A DNA stretch of 50,000 nucleotides from Symbiodinium natans (GCA_905221605.1 CAJNDS010000827.1:1-50000); one strand, 5' to 3'; positions 39,875 to 49,799 are shown, counted from the first letter of the stretch. Translations and numbers: made by a program. Notes: generated by a model not told the origin, from the letters alone.

Positions 39875-41062
39875 ATTCGTTTTGGGTTTAGCGTCTTGGG
39901 TTTTTCATTAGGTGCCAGAAGGGTTCCAAAGGCTTCTCTAGAGGTGAAGCTTTTCGGGTTGTAGACTCAGTGCTCTAAGGATTATAAGTTGACAGGGTTT
40001 GGGATTCAGGGTCCTAGTCTAGAACACCTGCGTGGTGAGTTCTCCGAACTTTGGTCACTGTTTTGAAGGGCCGCGTAACGCATCCCAAAACACAAGCTGG
40101 AGGCCCGGATCTGGTCACTGACCAGATCCTGGCGTTAGGGTTTTAGTGTTTTAGGGTTTTAGGGTTTTAGGGTTTTAGGGTTTTAGGGTTTTAGGGTTTT
40201 AGGGTTTTAGGGTTTTAGGGTTTTAGGGTTTTAGGGTTTTAGGGTTTAGGGTTTTAGGGTTTTAGGGTTTTAGGGTTTTAGGGTTTTAAGGTTTTTAGGG
40301 TTTTTAGGGTTTTAGGGTTTTAGGGTTTTAGGGTTTTAGGGTTTTAAGGTTTTAGGGTTTAGCTGCTACAAACCATACAATCCCGGGACTTGGGTCCCCA
40401 AGCAAGAACCCAAACCCAACGACAACCAGACAAGATTCCGAAGGACAACCCCAAAGCCCGAAACTCACCCTAAACCATCCTAAACCCCACACGACCACTG
40501 AGAGCGCATCCCAAAAACATGCAGCCCGACAGGTATCATAAGGACAGTGTGGGGGTGTGTACTGGAGCCTTTTGCCAGGACACAACTTCCGCAATGCCCC
40601 GAATTCCAGAGGCTTAGAGTTTAAGTTGTCATGGTTAAGTGTTTACGGTTTGAGTTGCATAGTGGGGTCGTTCCAAATCTGAATAACAAAATTTCAAAGG
40701 ATTTGGATACATGGTTACAGGGCTTCTAGCGTTCAGGATATTTTGCTTTGGGACGGGGCCTTCAGGGCTTGCTGTATAGCATGAAAGCATGTAGTTTAAT
40801 GCTGTTTCGGATTCTTTGCGCCCTTAATCTAAAGGCTTTCACGTATTTCGTGCATTCACTTCATTTTTTACAATTGCGTGAAATCATCAAATTCGCACCT
40901 CTCCAGTGAAAAGTCAGTAACGGTAAATAGAGACTGCTTTTCGGGATTGTCACGAAAGCAAGCGCAACTAGGCTTGAGTTTTATCTCTGCTTTGGCAGGA
41001 GGACTGGCCTGACCCCTCAGATTTTTAAAGTACTTGGAAATTGGGGGGGGGGGGGGTTGGGA
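39875..41062. repeat. Segmental duplication, copy 2 (of 11497-12515)
   Basis: Same landmarks and orientation as copy 1. The exon-like frame of copy 1 is disrupted by two single-base insertions near 40054 and 40089. The telomere-type tract is 225 bases here against about 95 there. The match ends at a G-run, after which copy 2 reads AAGGCGACGCCGG and copy 1 reads AAAACATCACAGC. Confidence 0.9.
40138..40362. repeat. TTTTAGGG array
   Basis: About 27 copies of the 8-base variant TTTTAGGG, nearly pure, in the middle of the duplicated segment. Copy 1 at 11756-11850 holds shorter, mixed TTTTAGGG, GTTGTTAGG and TTGAGGG units. Confidence 0.95.
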
Positions 41063-41705
41063 CGATTCCTTGAAAGGCGACGCCGGAAGTTCGACCTCGC
41101 AGCGCAGGCAGCGAGCTTGGCACTGCGACTTTCCGCGTTGAAAAGCTTTCAGACAGAGTCTGGTACTGCATTTCGAGTAAGAATCGGCAGGGACCCTCCC
41201 AAATCGTACTCGCAGGTCACTTCGGTCCCACCTTTTTGTCTCCACACCTTCGCGATGCTATAGGTCCCCACGTCGCAGCAAAGTCCCCCAAAAAATCAAG
41301 CAGGCGTGTAATCTCAAAGACTGGAGGACTCTGGCTGAACGCGTGCAAAAAGTCATGTGGCATTCGCAAATCTAGGATGCAGGCACTGAAGCACGTGCCG
41401 TAGGCTGGGAGCTAGCCAGGACGGCGGCGATGACAAGGATGCTCGCAAGGTGCGTGGGGCAACACAGCGGACTTTTTACTTTTGGGCTTTTGGGTTCGGG
41501 GTTTAGGGTTTAGGGCTTAGGGACTCGGAGCCTGGATGTTCTAGGACTCTCCGTGTTCAGGTACAGTCCGAAGCTTCTAAACTGCGTGTCCCGCGCGAGC
41601 CTGAGCTTTGGAGCCTATTGGGCTTTCCGGGTTGAGGGCTTTGGGTCTGGGGGTTTGGGTCTTTTGGTTTAGGGCATGGGCTTCAGGGGCGCGCTGGTGC
41701 TACTA

Positions 41706-42094
41706 ATGTTAACGTCGCTTTAATAAACCCCCCCCCCCCCAAAAAAAAACTTGTTTTGGTCCCCGGGGTTTGAAGGGGTAGAAAAAAACGAGTGGGTGCC
41801 AATAATGCGGATTCTGGGGGGGGTAGCTGTCAGGGTCTGCTGTGCTTCGTCTCGAAGGGTTCTGCTTGCTCGCGGAGCTCGAAAAGTCTTCTCTGCAGGT
41901 AAAATTTCTGATTCCTGGCCGGCCAAATATTACTGTTGTCACCCCATTATTATTTTCACCGGACCCCCCTATATAGACTTGTTTACACACATCGGCCCGA
42001 AAACCTCCCGTAATGGAAAGTAGTCTTCGGCTGAGCCCCTCTGGCCCGGCGAATATTACAGTTGCCACCCCATTTATAGATGTGAGGTTAACAT
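41706..42094. mobile_element. 389-bp TA-flanked inverted-repeat element (Tc1/mariner- or Stowaway-like)
   Basis: Perfect 8-base ends ATGTTAAC and GTTAACAT, extendable to an imperfect match of about 24 bases (TAATAAACC against TATAAATG), flanked by TA on both sides (41704-41705 and 42095-42096). The paralogous segment at 37.5 kb shows the empty site with one TA. The interior has a C-run and two related stretches, TATTACTGTTGTCACCCCATT and TATTACAGTTGCCACCCCATT, but no transposase. Confidence 0.88.
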
Positions 42095-42519
42095 TAGGGA
42101 GCTTAGGGCTTTCTATAGGGGCCTCCAAACGTTTTGCTTTGGCGCTTTCTCGCTTTTTGAGAGCGGTGTCAGGGTTTCAGCTCTTGTTTGAGGGTTTTCA
42201 TAGGACTCTGGCTACCCTCGGTGTGGGGTTGTGCTTGTGTTGGATTTAAGTCGTCGCCTCCTCGCCTGGTGTCCCGCCCCCAAAGAAGCCTGGAGAGGGT
42301 TTTGGCCCAGAATCCTCGAGTGCCACCCGCCCCCCGGAACCGCAGAGAGTCGCGTCGAGTAGCCCTGGAGTGCCTACGACAACCCGCCGAGTACACCCTC
42401 AGAGAAGCTTGCAATAGTCCCGCCGAGTAACCCTGGAGTGCCGACCTTCAGAGGTTCCACGGAAAGTGCCGTAAGCAGCTAATGCGGTCCTATCTGCAAA
42501 CGGCAGGATGGCTCCCATA

Positions 42520-43440
42520 TCAGGTAGGTTTTGGGAAGGAAGCAGGGCCACAAAGTCTGTTCCAACTATGACGGTGAGGGGTTTCGTTTTTGGGATCAGG
42601 TGTCGCTGCCCCAAGCAAAACGACCGAGGGACAGTCATATCGTGGGTATGACTTATCTATGAAATGATATTTAGTAAATGCGAGCCAAATAAAGTCCCAA
42701 TAGAACTCTTGAAAGAAAAAGCGAGATCCCAAATTACTTGCTCTGGTCAGTTGCGCCAGGCCAATCTGGCGCCTCAAGCGCTCCCAGACGGACGGGGCAA
42801 TAGTAAAGCGGGGCTCCATAAGGGCTTTCATGTGGCGCAGGGAACAGAGCCAGTTTTCTAATCTCCGGTCACTCTTGCAGGGGCCCCTAGCATGAAGGCG
42901 CCAAAAAGCTGGCTTGAAGGTAACCATAGCCACACAGACGTTCTCTGTTCGGATGTGACAGCTCAGATTCGCAGTCTAGAGCAATGTCAGGCATGATTGA
43001 GATGATACGCGAAGGGCCCGCAAGCCCTCATATTCTTGGGGATGTTCCTGTTCGACCCGCTCCCGGCATGATGGCTTCCGTAGTCTTCTGGAAGCGTGCC
43101 GGATTTCGGCAGGACCTCGATTTGCACGAGAGCGTGGAGGCTCCAATTCGATGTCTTGCGTTTCAGGATGCCGCGTTGAACTGTTCAAATTGGCAGGGGG
43201 CTCGCAACGCCTCAGAGGGTGAGACTGCCTCTGCATCTCGTCTATAGCTAGGTTGTCAATTGTTTGACGTGTCCTCATTTCCAGAGGTAAGAGAGCCGCG
43301 TTCCTTGCACCCCGAGCGTCCGCATCGTCAACGGACCGAGGGGTGCGACGAGAACGCCTGGCACTGCGAGCGCCTGAACATGTTCCAGGCCCGCGTCGGG
43401 GAAAGTTCGGAGCTGCGTCGGTCTTGGTCGCCTTCCCCAA
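42520..43440 (-). CDS. Probable small gene, unknown protein (two exons)
   Basis: On the minus strand an ATG at 43440 opens 150 codons rich in Arg (MGKATKTDAAPNFPRRGP, then ARSARRSRRTPRSVDDADA). A second block from about 42920 reads FKPAFWRLHARGPCKSDR, ENWLCSLRHMKALMEPRF, then SVWERLRRQIGLAQLTRAS. A GTATCA...CAAG intron between about 42909 and 43012 would join them, but phase was not verified. The 37.7-37.9 kb duplicate keeps GLAQMTEASDLGSR with mostly conservative changes, then stops, as expected of a decayed copy. Function unknown. Confidence 0.45.
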
Positions 43441-43464
43441 CCCTGCAAATCAAGTAAATTTACA

Positions 43465-43543
43465 TTTTGGGCAAATTTACACTAATCGAAAATTTTACTT
43501 GAAAAATAGTAAATTTTCGAGTAACTGTAAATTTTGCCAAAAC
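43465..43543. repeat. Fold-back A/T-rich sequence
   Basis: The 35-base arm from TTTTGGGCAAATTTAC pairs with GTAAATTTTGCCAAAA with few mismatches around a loop of about five As. It may be a tiny MITE. Confidence 0.7.
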
Positions 43544-43765
43544 CAGAAAAAAGCATCAAAACGGCATAAACTGCATCACCCAAAAAACCGATGAAAGCAA
43601 AAATACATCATTAAAACGTATAAAAGTGTGCAAAAACACATCAACAAGAGCACAAAAAAAACAGCACACAACTATTGATAACATGTAACAAAAAATGAAT
43701 CCCAAAAAAACTTGGCCTAGCTCATGAGACACTGTACGACGGAAGTAAGCTGTACAGCGAGTCCT
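43544..43765. other. A-rich spacer
   Basis: Adenine-rich DNA downstream of the transposase-like gene and before the 44-bp satellite; no gene seen. Confidence 0.5.
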
Positions 43766-44212
43766 GAAACTCAAGAGTAAACCTTTTACATGGGAGGTCA
43801 CAAGGAAACGTCACCCAAGACGTCCTTCTACTTTCTACATGAGAGCTCACAAGGAAACTTGACTCAAAAGTAAACCTTGTACATGAGAGCTCACACGGAA
43901 ACTTTACTCAAAAGTAAACCTTTTACATGAGAGCTCACAAGGAAACTTTACTCAAAAGCAAAGCTTTTACATGAGAGCTCACACGGAAACTTTACTCAAA
44001 ACTAAACCTTTTACATGAGAGCTCACAAGGAAAATTTACTCAAAAGCAAAGCTTTTACATGAGAGCTCACACGGAAACTTTACTCAAAACTAAACCTTTT
44101 ACATGAGAGCTCACAAGGAAACTTTACTCAAAAGCAAAGCTTTTACATGAGAGCACATAAGGAAACTTTACTCAAGAGTAACCTTTTACATGAGACCTCA
44201 CAAGGAAACACG
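43766..44212. repeat. 44-bp satellite with 88-bp dimers
   Basis: About ten copies of a 44-base unit (CTTTACTCAAAAGCAAAGCT then TTTACATGAGAGCTCACAAG). In the middle, units with CACACGG/AACTAAACC and CACAAGG/AAGCAAAGC alternate strictly, giving an 88-base higher-order repeat three times. Confidence 0.93.
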
Positions 44213-44276
44213 ATGCATGCAAGCTTTACTGTTGAGAGGCAAGATGATTTTCGTCGTGCGAGTTGTGGTGGCAGAT

Positions 44277-46940
44277 TCACACCTTGCCCTTGAGCCAAAG
44301 CAGGTACCGCTCCTTTAGAGCTGCTCTCATCCCTACTTGCCAATGCTTGCACCCCGGCAAGCAGGACTTCCAGAGCACCTGCAATCGGTGCATTGTGGCT
44401 TCACCCTTATAGCACCACAACATGGCCGGGTGAATATATCGGGACAACCAAAGACTGTGCAGGACAAAATGGGTTTTGGGAGTCAGATTGAAGATCTTCC
44501 TCTCCTCGCTCTTGAAGTGCTCGAACAACATCACATGAAGCTGAGCCATGGTGAGGCCTTTCCTAAAAATCGCCGAGGCCTCTTCTTCCGGAACGGCCAT
44601 GAACCCAAAAGTGGGCGAGAACTCATCCAACGAATCTTGCACCTGCTTGTTGAGTTCAAGGAACAAACGAATTCGTCTGTGCTGTGTGTTCGTCTCGTCC
44701 ATCTCCTCGGTGAAAAGGGCAAGGAGTGCATCGTGCAAGCTCTGCATGTCGGCTGCTCGGCCTCGCATTTTCGGATACCCCTTCTTTGGCTGGACCATCG
44801 TCAATTTGTGCAATCGTTGTTTGAACTTTCTCTTTTGATTCTTCTGGTAGTCCTTGATGAAAGCGGAAACATATGCAAGGTTCTGCAAAGGCGAGTTCGG
44901 GAGACAATCTTCGATGATGATTGTGACGGTACTTCCATAGAAGTATTGTAGCCAGCCGAGGTAAAGATTGTGCAGCAGGTCCATGCTGCAGGAAAGTCCA
45001 CTCATTCCAGGCAGCCTGAAGATTGGATTGGTTGGCGACCAATGGCTCCTCCAATTTGCTGTGGTAAGGCAGGACTGCTGCCAAGGCGACGAAGGGCGAT
45101 TGTCAAGCCAAGAGAGCTCGCCACGAAAAGTGGCCCTGCAGAGGCTGCAGGGCTTTGCATGACTTGACCAGCGAGGGGTTTCCAACCACTTCGCGAAATA
45201 GTCTAAATCCCCATTCAGCTGGAGTAGGACCCCGAAGTACCCGGCACAGAGCTGGGATCCAGCACGACGAGCCTCAGGGGTACCGGGAGCATACCTCGTC
45301 TGCGATAAAAATGGTTTGGTGTCAAAAGGGTTTGGGGCTGTTTTATACCGTATAGCATACCTCGTCTCTTGCGATAAAAAAATAGCTTTGGTGTCTAGGC
45401 CTTATATATATATATATATAGTGACTATAGGGTTTAGGGTGTTGGGTCTCATCTGCATCTCTTCGGTAAGGAGCCATGGCACTTGACCCCCCTCCAATCC
45501 CTGCTCGGCCATCGACCGGAGTAGCAAATGTCGAAGCTCCACTTCAAGAGTCCAAAAAAGGCTGGCATCGTTTCCGGCAAGACATACTTCTCAAAGATGC
45601 CCCAGATGAGGATTTGACAATCCTCTGCCGATCTCCCAGCCGCCGTCGCCATCAAACTGTTGAAGCTAAACTGCAACACACTGTGGCACCAAATTTTTCC
45701 TACTCCGACCACGGGCACCTCATCCCCGTGAAGACAGAGGGGGATGGCACACTGTTCAAAGCCGGGGCGCTTCAGAACATCGTGCCCTTGCATGCAAGGG
45801 TGGCCCTTAAAGGTGGACCAAAACCTTGCAAGGTGGTCGGGGTTGGGCAAAATAGACTTCTGCCAACCAGAGGAACTAGTGTACTTTCCATGCAACATCT
45901 CATGGGGAAGCATGATCCGGCACGATGGTTGATTGTCTGGAGCACCCTGCAGGGGAATGCTTACTTCCATCGGGGCCATGAGCTCAGCTTTGTTTTTGAG
46001 GGCGACCTCCAAGGCCAGGTTGAAATTCTTCGAATGCACAATATGAGCGAGCTTCTCCATCAGGGGGAAAGTGGAACCATTGTCCCTTGCTTCTGTAATG
46101 TCCTGCACAGCTGCTTTGATCACTGCATGACAAAACGCACCTGATATAGCTCCTGAGGCGAAAGATTCCATCAGCAAGCTTTCCAAAGCCGATTCTGCTT
46201 CCATAGCAGCTGAGGCATGCTGCAGTCGCTGTTGCTGACCCCGTCTTCTTTTCATAGCAGGCCCAGCTTCTTCCATGACTGCGACCGATTTCCAGAGAGA
46301 CCACGAGTTTTCCGGAGGATGCATCCTTGTCCATGGCTTGGTTGACCAGCTGGCGCTGCGCCTCGAGTCGCCCCACCTTCATCTTTGACAACCGGTTCCA
46401 CTCATCCTCGAGCCATTCCGGCAAGCCACCGGAACGGAGAAGCTTGAGAAACTTTTGGTTCTTACTCCTGTTCTTGGTCTTCTCGCCAGCATCTTCTGTC
46501 GAGGCGACCTGCAGAGTAGCCGGGTCGATGCAAGCATCGTGCGAGCGAGGGTGCTCCTCTTCGGCCTGTTCTTCCTGGACATTCTGCTCTTCCTCTGCCT
46601 TTGCTTTGGCCAAGGCCAATGCCTTGGCCTTGGCTTTGGCCGCCTTCGCCTTGGCCTTGGCCTTGGCCTTGGCTTTGGCCAAGGCCTTGGCCATTGCACA
46701 GGCTGCCTTCGTTTTTTTTTGGGCCTTCGCCTTCATCTTGGTCGGGGCCTTTGCCTTGGCCTTGGCTTTGGCTTTCGCCTTGGCCGAGGCCTTGGCCGAG
46801 GCCGTGGCCTTGGCCTTTGCCTTGGCCTTGGCTTTTGCCTTGGCCTGCGAGGGAACCTTGGCCGAAGGTTTTTTCATCACCTGGGGCTCGTCGTCTTCCT
46901 CCACAGGAGCTTGGGCCACGTCCTCCTCAACTTCGGTAGC
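44277..46940 (-). CDS. Transposase-like multicopy dinoflagellate protein (frame break)
   Basis: Minus strand. After an acceptor AACACAG the exon from 46940 encodes an acidic head, MKKPSAKVPSQ, and about 100 residues of Lys/Ala repeats, then LPEWLEDEWNRLSKMK. Near 46310 the family resemblance shifts by one frame to LESLLMESFASGAISG, IPLCLHGDEVPVVGVGK and GRWPSRDWRG. A GT-AG intron (45295-45487) leads in phase to YAPGTPEARRAGSQLCAGYF, GDLDYFAKW, KPCSLC and SMDLLHNLYLGWLQYFYGS, ending at 44277. I recognise the order HGD, WPSRDWRG, CSLC, DLLHxLxLG from an abundant dinoflagellate family. Its Asp positions and D-x-x-H-x-x-x-L-G block recall tnp2-type transposases (inference). The frame change at about 46310 means either an unseen short intron or a disabled copy. 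Confidence 0.7.
45295..45487 (-). other. Intron with duplicated 3' splice region
   Basis: Starts GTCAAG and ends GACGAG on the minus strand. It holds a (TA) run, a CCCTAAA motif, and two copies of a roughly 45-base segment, each ending in GACGAGGTATGCT (minus strand, at 45288-45300 and 45353-45366). Confidence 0.7.
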
Positions 46941-46949
46941 CTGTGTTGC

Positions 46950-47123
46950 AAAGCACAAAACAATATACAACCCGAACAGTTTTCAAAAACTTACACTTGA
47001 ATGGTTTCGGGCTTGGGGGTTTGGGTTTAGGGCTTGCAAAGGTGTGCCTGGCTGGACATGATGTCGTTCCGGTCTCGGCCCGGCAACAGGAAAAGCAGAA
47101 ATCGCTGCAGGCACTGTGTCCGG
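46950..47123. other. Upstream region of the transposase-like gene
   Basis: Contains TTGGGTTTAGGG and no clear exon; an upstream exon of the gene should lie here or further right. Confidence 0.35.
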
Positions 47124-47400
47124 TTTCTTGTTTTTTCCAGAGATTTTCTAAAAATTTTGGCTTGCTTTTCACAAAATCCCGATGCAGTTTCGATGCCGTT
47201 TCGATGCCGTTTCGATGCTGTTTTAAAAACCGATGCAGTTTCGATGCAGTTTTCCTTAAAACTGCATCGATTTCGATGCAGTTTCGATGCAGTTTTTAAA
47301 ACAGCATCGAAACAGCATCGAAACAGCGTCGAAACTGCATCGGGATTTTGTAAAAAGCAAGCCAAAAATTTTTAAACAACTCTTTAAAAAACAAGAAAAA
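47124..47400. mobile_element. 275-bp fold-back element
   Basis: Two arms of roughly 130 bases, about 47124-47255 and 47270-47400, are near-complete inverted copies. Outer parts TTTCTTGTTTTTT and TTGGCTTGCTTTT, middle ACAAAATCCCGATGCAG, inner parts runs of the 12-base word TTTCGATGCAGT or TTTCGATGCTGT. The centre is TTCCTTAAAACTGC. No gene. The arms themselves contain a CGATGC microrepeat, so each arm is a tandem repeat and the whole is an inverted repeat. Confidence 0.85.
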
Positions 47401-47690
47401 ACAACCAAGAAACACCCAAAAAATCTCAGAAACAATCAAAAACATTGGTTGGTTTGCAAAAATGGAGAGCCAACGGGCCTACATAGAACTATAAGGGTTC
47501 GGTTGGGCTTTCGGATTCACTTGGGGGTTGAGGGTTCGGGGTGCCCGAACACGACTACACACCTATATACACTAGCATGTGAAGAAAGCTCGTGGTTCTC
47601 TCACACGTAAACTGTGGAAGTGACATGTAGACGATGCTTGCTGCAAATGTAACCTCGCATGTAAACTGTTCAGGGTTTCTGGTGCTTTGG
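47401..47690. other. Unassigned
   Basis: No coding signal; a 17-base phrase ACCTCACACGTAAACTG or CACATGTAAACTG-like recurs at about 47602, 47652, 47830 and 47870, hinting at another degenerate repeat. Confidence 0.4.
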
Positions 47691-47697
47691 GTTTGGG

Positions 47698-48305
47698 GTT
47701 TCCTAAACCCTAAACCCTAAACCCTAAACCCTAAACCCTAAACCCTATAAACCCTATAAACCCTATAAACCCTAAACCTTAAACCCTAGACCCTAAACTT
47801 TTCCGGCATTGCTTGGTTCAGAATGAACCTCACACGTAAACTGTGCACAATGCTTGATTCAAATGTAACCTCACATGTAAGCTGGAATGGGTTCAGTGTG
47901 TTGAGGGTTTATGGGGTTTTGGGTATAGGGGGTTTCCTCCTAAACCCTAAACCCTGAACCCTAGTGTTGATAGGGTTGATAGGGTTTAGAGGGTTTAGAG
48001 TTTAGGGTTTAGGGGGTTTAGGGGGTTTAGGGGGTTTAGGGGGTTTAGGGGGTTTAGGGGGGTATAGGGGGTTTAGGGTTTAGGGTTTAGGGCTCAGGGT
48101 TTTGGGTTTAGGGTTTAGGGTTTAACCCTATAAACCCTCTAAACCCTCTAAACCCTGTAAACCCTAAACCCTAAACCCTAAACCCTAAACCCTATAAACC
48201 CTAAACCCTGTAAACCCTAAACCCTATAAACCCTAAACCCTAAACCCTATAAATCCTAAACCCTATAAACCCTATATAAACCCTAAACCCTAAACCCTAA
48301 ACGGG
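47698..48305. repeat. Inverted blocks of telomere-type repeats
   Basis: CCCTAAA and CCCTATAAA units (47701-47800), then TTTAGGG and TTTAGGGGG units (47965-48120), then CCCTAAA, CCCTCTAAA and CCCTATAAA units (48123-48300). The junction at 48120 is head-to-head, creating a large inverted repeat. Confidence 0.95.
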
Positions 48306-48589
48306 GTTTGAGTTTTGGGTGGATCAGGAGTTAAGTGTAAAGGAGTTTAGGAGGTTGTTGGATTTAGGGCAGCATTCAGGGGTTAAGAGTTTCAGAGGTT
48401 CCGGGTTTGAGGTTTGCTTGGTGTGGTTTAAGGATTTAGTATTAAAAAACCCTCTCTGCCCTGTCTGACGATTCTTTTTCTCTCTCAGCCTCGGGTGTTC
48501 GGTGGCTCTTATCACACAAGGCATCTGCCTCGGCTCGTCGCAGTAAGAGAAACTGCGAAAATTAATTAGTCGAACGACCACGAAAAGGC
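48306..48589. other. 3' flank of the RS-domain gene
   Basis: No coding signal beyond the stop at 48590; probably the 3' untranslated region and spacer. Confidence 0.4.
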
Positions 48590-49747
48590 TTATCTGGCTC
48601 TTTTGAGCTTGCCATCACGGCCGAGCCTCAGCAGGATGCCACGACTTGAGGAGCTCGAAGATCGCCTCTTCGATGATCGCCTCCTCCTTCGCCGGGATCT
48701 GGATCGAGATCGCGAGGGTGACCTTCTCGACTTCTTCTTCTTCCTCTCGCGACTTGCTCTCACCTCCTGCTCTTCCTCCTCCTTGTTGTCGTCCTCCTCC
48801 TCCTCGTCCTCCTCCTCATTGCCCTCCTCCTTCTCGCCCTCCTCCTTCTCGCCCTCTGCCTCAGGGAGAGGCTCCGGGAGAGGGTTCGCCGTCGCCATAG
48901 CCTGGCCCAGCTGCTCTGCAAGGAGCTGATCGTCGACCTCCTCGCCCTCCATGTCGCCTTCATCCACAAGCAGGTAGGGATCTTTATATAGAGCACATGT
49001 AAAAAGGTCCACCCCGTATTTATCCAAAAACAAAAGCCGAAAGTAAACTCTCTTCTTCGTCGAAAGCACAAACTCTTGAAGCCTTTCTCTTTTCTCTTCG
49101 CAACACAAAAACAACACATGCAACATGAGACAAAGATACACACAAGGCTGTCTGCTCCTCCTCCAGCACAGGCTCTGCTTGCCTTTTCGGCACTGCAGCT
49201 GGCTGCTCTGGAAAAGCGGGCATGTGAGGCACGGGCATGGGAGGCATGGGAGGCATGGGAGGCTCCATTGGTTGGAATGCCGGGTGCCCTGGTGGCAAGG
49301 GAGGCTCTGCAACCACCGGGTGCCCTGGTGGCAAGGGAGGGAACCAAGGATAGGGCGGGGGGCCTGGCAACGGGGCCGGAGAGTGCCATGGAGGGGCTTG
49401 AGTCGCCTTCGCTGCCGCTGCAGGCAAAGCAGTGGCCAAATGAGGAGCCGAGCTCGGAGGCCGTGCCAACTCGGCATGAAGGCACTTGTGGATGCACAAC
49501 CTAGGCACAGCTGATGTAAGAACATGTATAGAGTTTTTACAGGGGTCTACATTTAGGGTTTAGGGTTTAGGGTTTAGGGTTTAGGGTTTAGGGTTTAGGG
49601 TTTAGGGTTTAGGGTTTAGGGTTTAGGGTTTAGGGTTTAGGGGCTTCTAGGGTTTAAGCACAAGAAGCTCGTCCACCCACTGGCCATGGAAGGTGCTGAT
49701 CATCTGCTCTGCTTCTTCTCGAGTGCCCTTGTGGTTGTCGCCACAGG
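48590..49747 (-). CDS. RRM / proline-rich / acidic / RS-domain protein (5' end outside window)
   Basis: Minus strand, C-terminal portion of a splicing-factor-like protein. The exon at about 49747-49660 encodes GTREEAEQMISTFHGQWVDE, resembling the last helix and strand of an RNA-recognition motif. A GC-AG intron (49501-49659) joins in phase to the exon from 49500: CLHAELARPPSS, then proline-rich PLPPGHPVVAEPPLPPGH and PMPPMPPMP. After a second intron (within about 49155-48990, borders not fixed) follows EEVDDQLLAEQLGQAMA, a long Glu/Asp stretch, and a basic Arg-Ser tail (RRSPSRSRSRSRRR) ending GKLKRAR at 48590. RRM plus RS architecture is typical of nuclear pre-mRNA splicing proteins (established); assignment to a particular factor is not possible. 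Confidence 0.65.
49549..49640. repeat. Perfect TTTAGGG array inside an intron
   Basis: About 13 uninterrupted TTTAGGG units on the plus strand, hence CCCTAAA in the minus-strand transcript, wholly within the GC-AG intron of the RS-domain gene. Confidence 0.9.
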
Positions 49748-49799
49748 TAAGCTTAAAACCCCCGATATATAACAATAAAGTAACAACAGAAAAACCTAA

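Noticed and set aside
45404-45421. (TA)n runs (also 2010-2034, 18953-18977, 49820-49841) as TATA promoters
   Set aside because: They are microsatellites within introns or repeats, and typical TATA boxes are not expected in dinoflagellates.
46379-47000. Plus-strand open frames opposite the Lys/Ala-rich exon
   Set aside because: They are the antisense of the GCCAAG repeats (Leu/Trp-rich) and lack any domain, while the minus strand continues into a recognised family.
48646-48929. Plus-strand Ser/Pro-rich frames opposite the acidic and RS segments
   Set aside because: Antisense of Glu/Asp and Arg/Ser codons; the minus-strand architecture is coherent.
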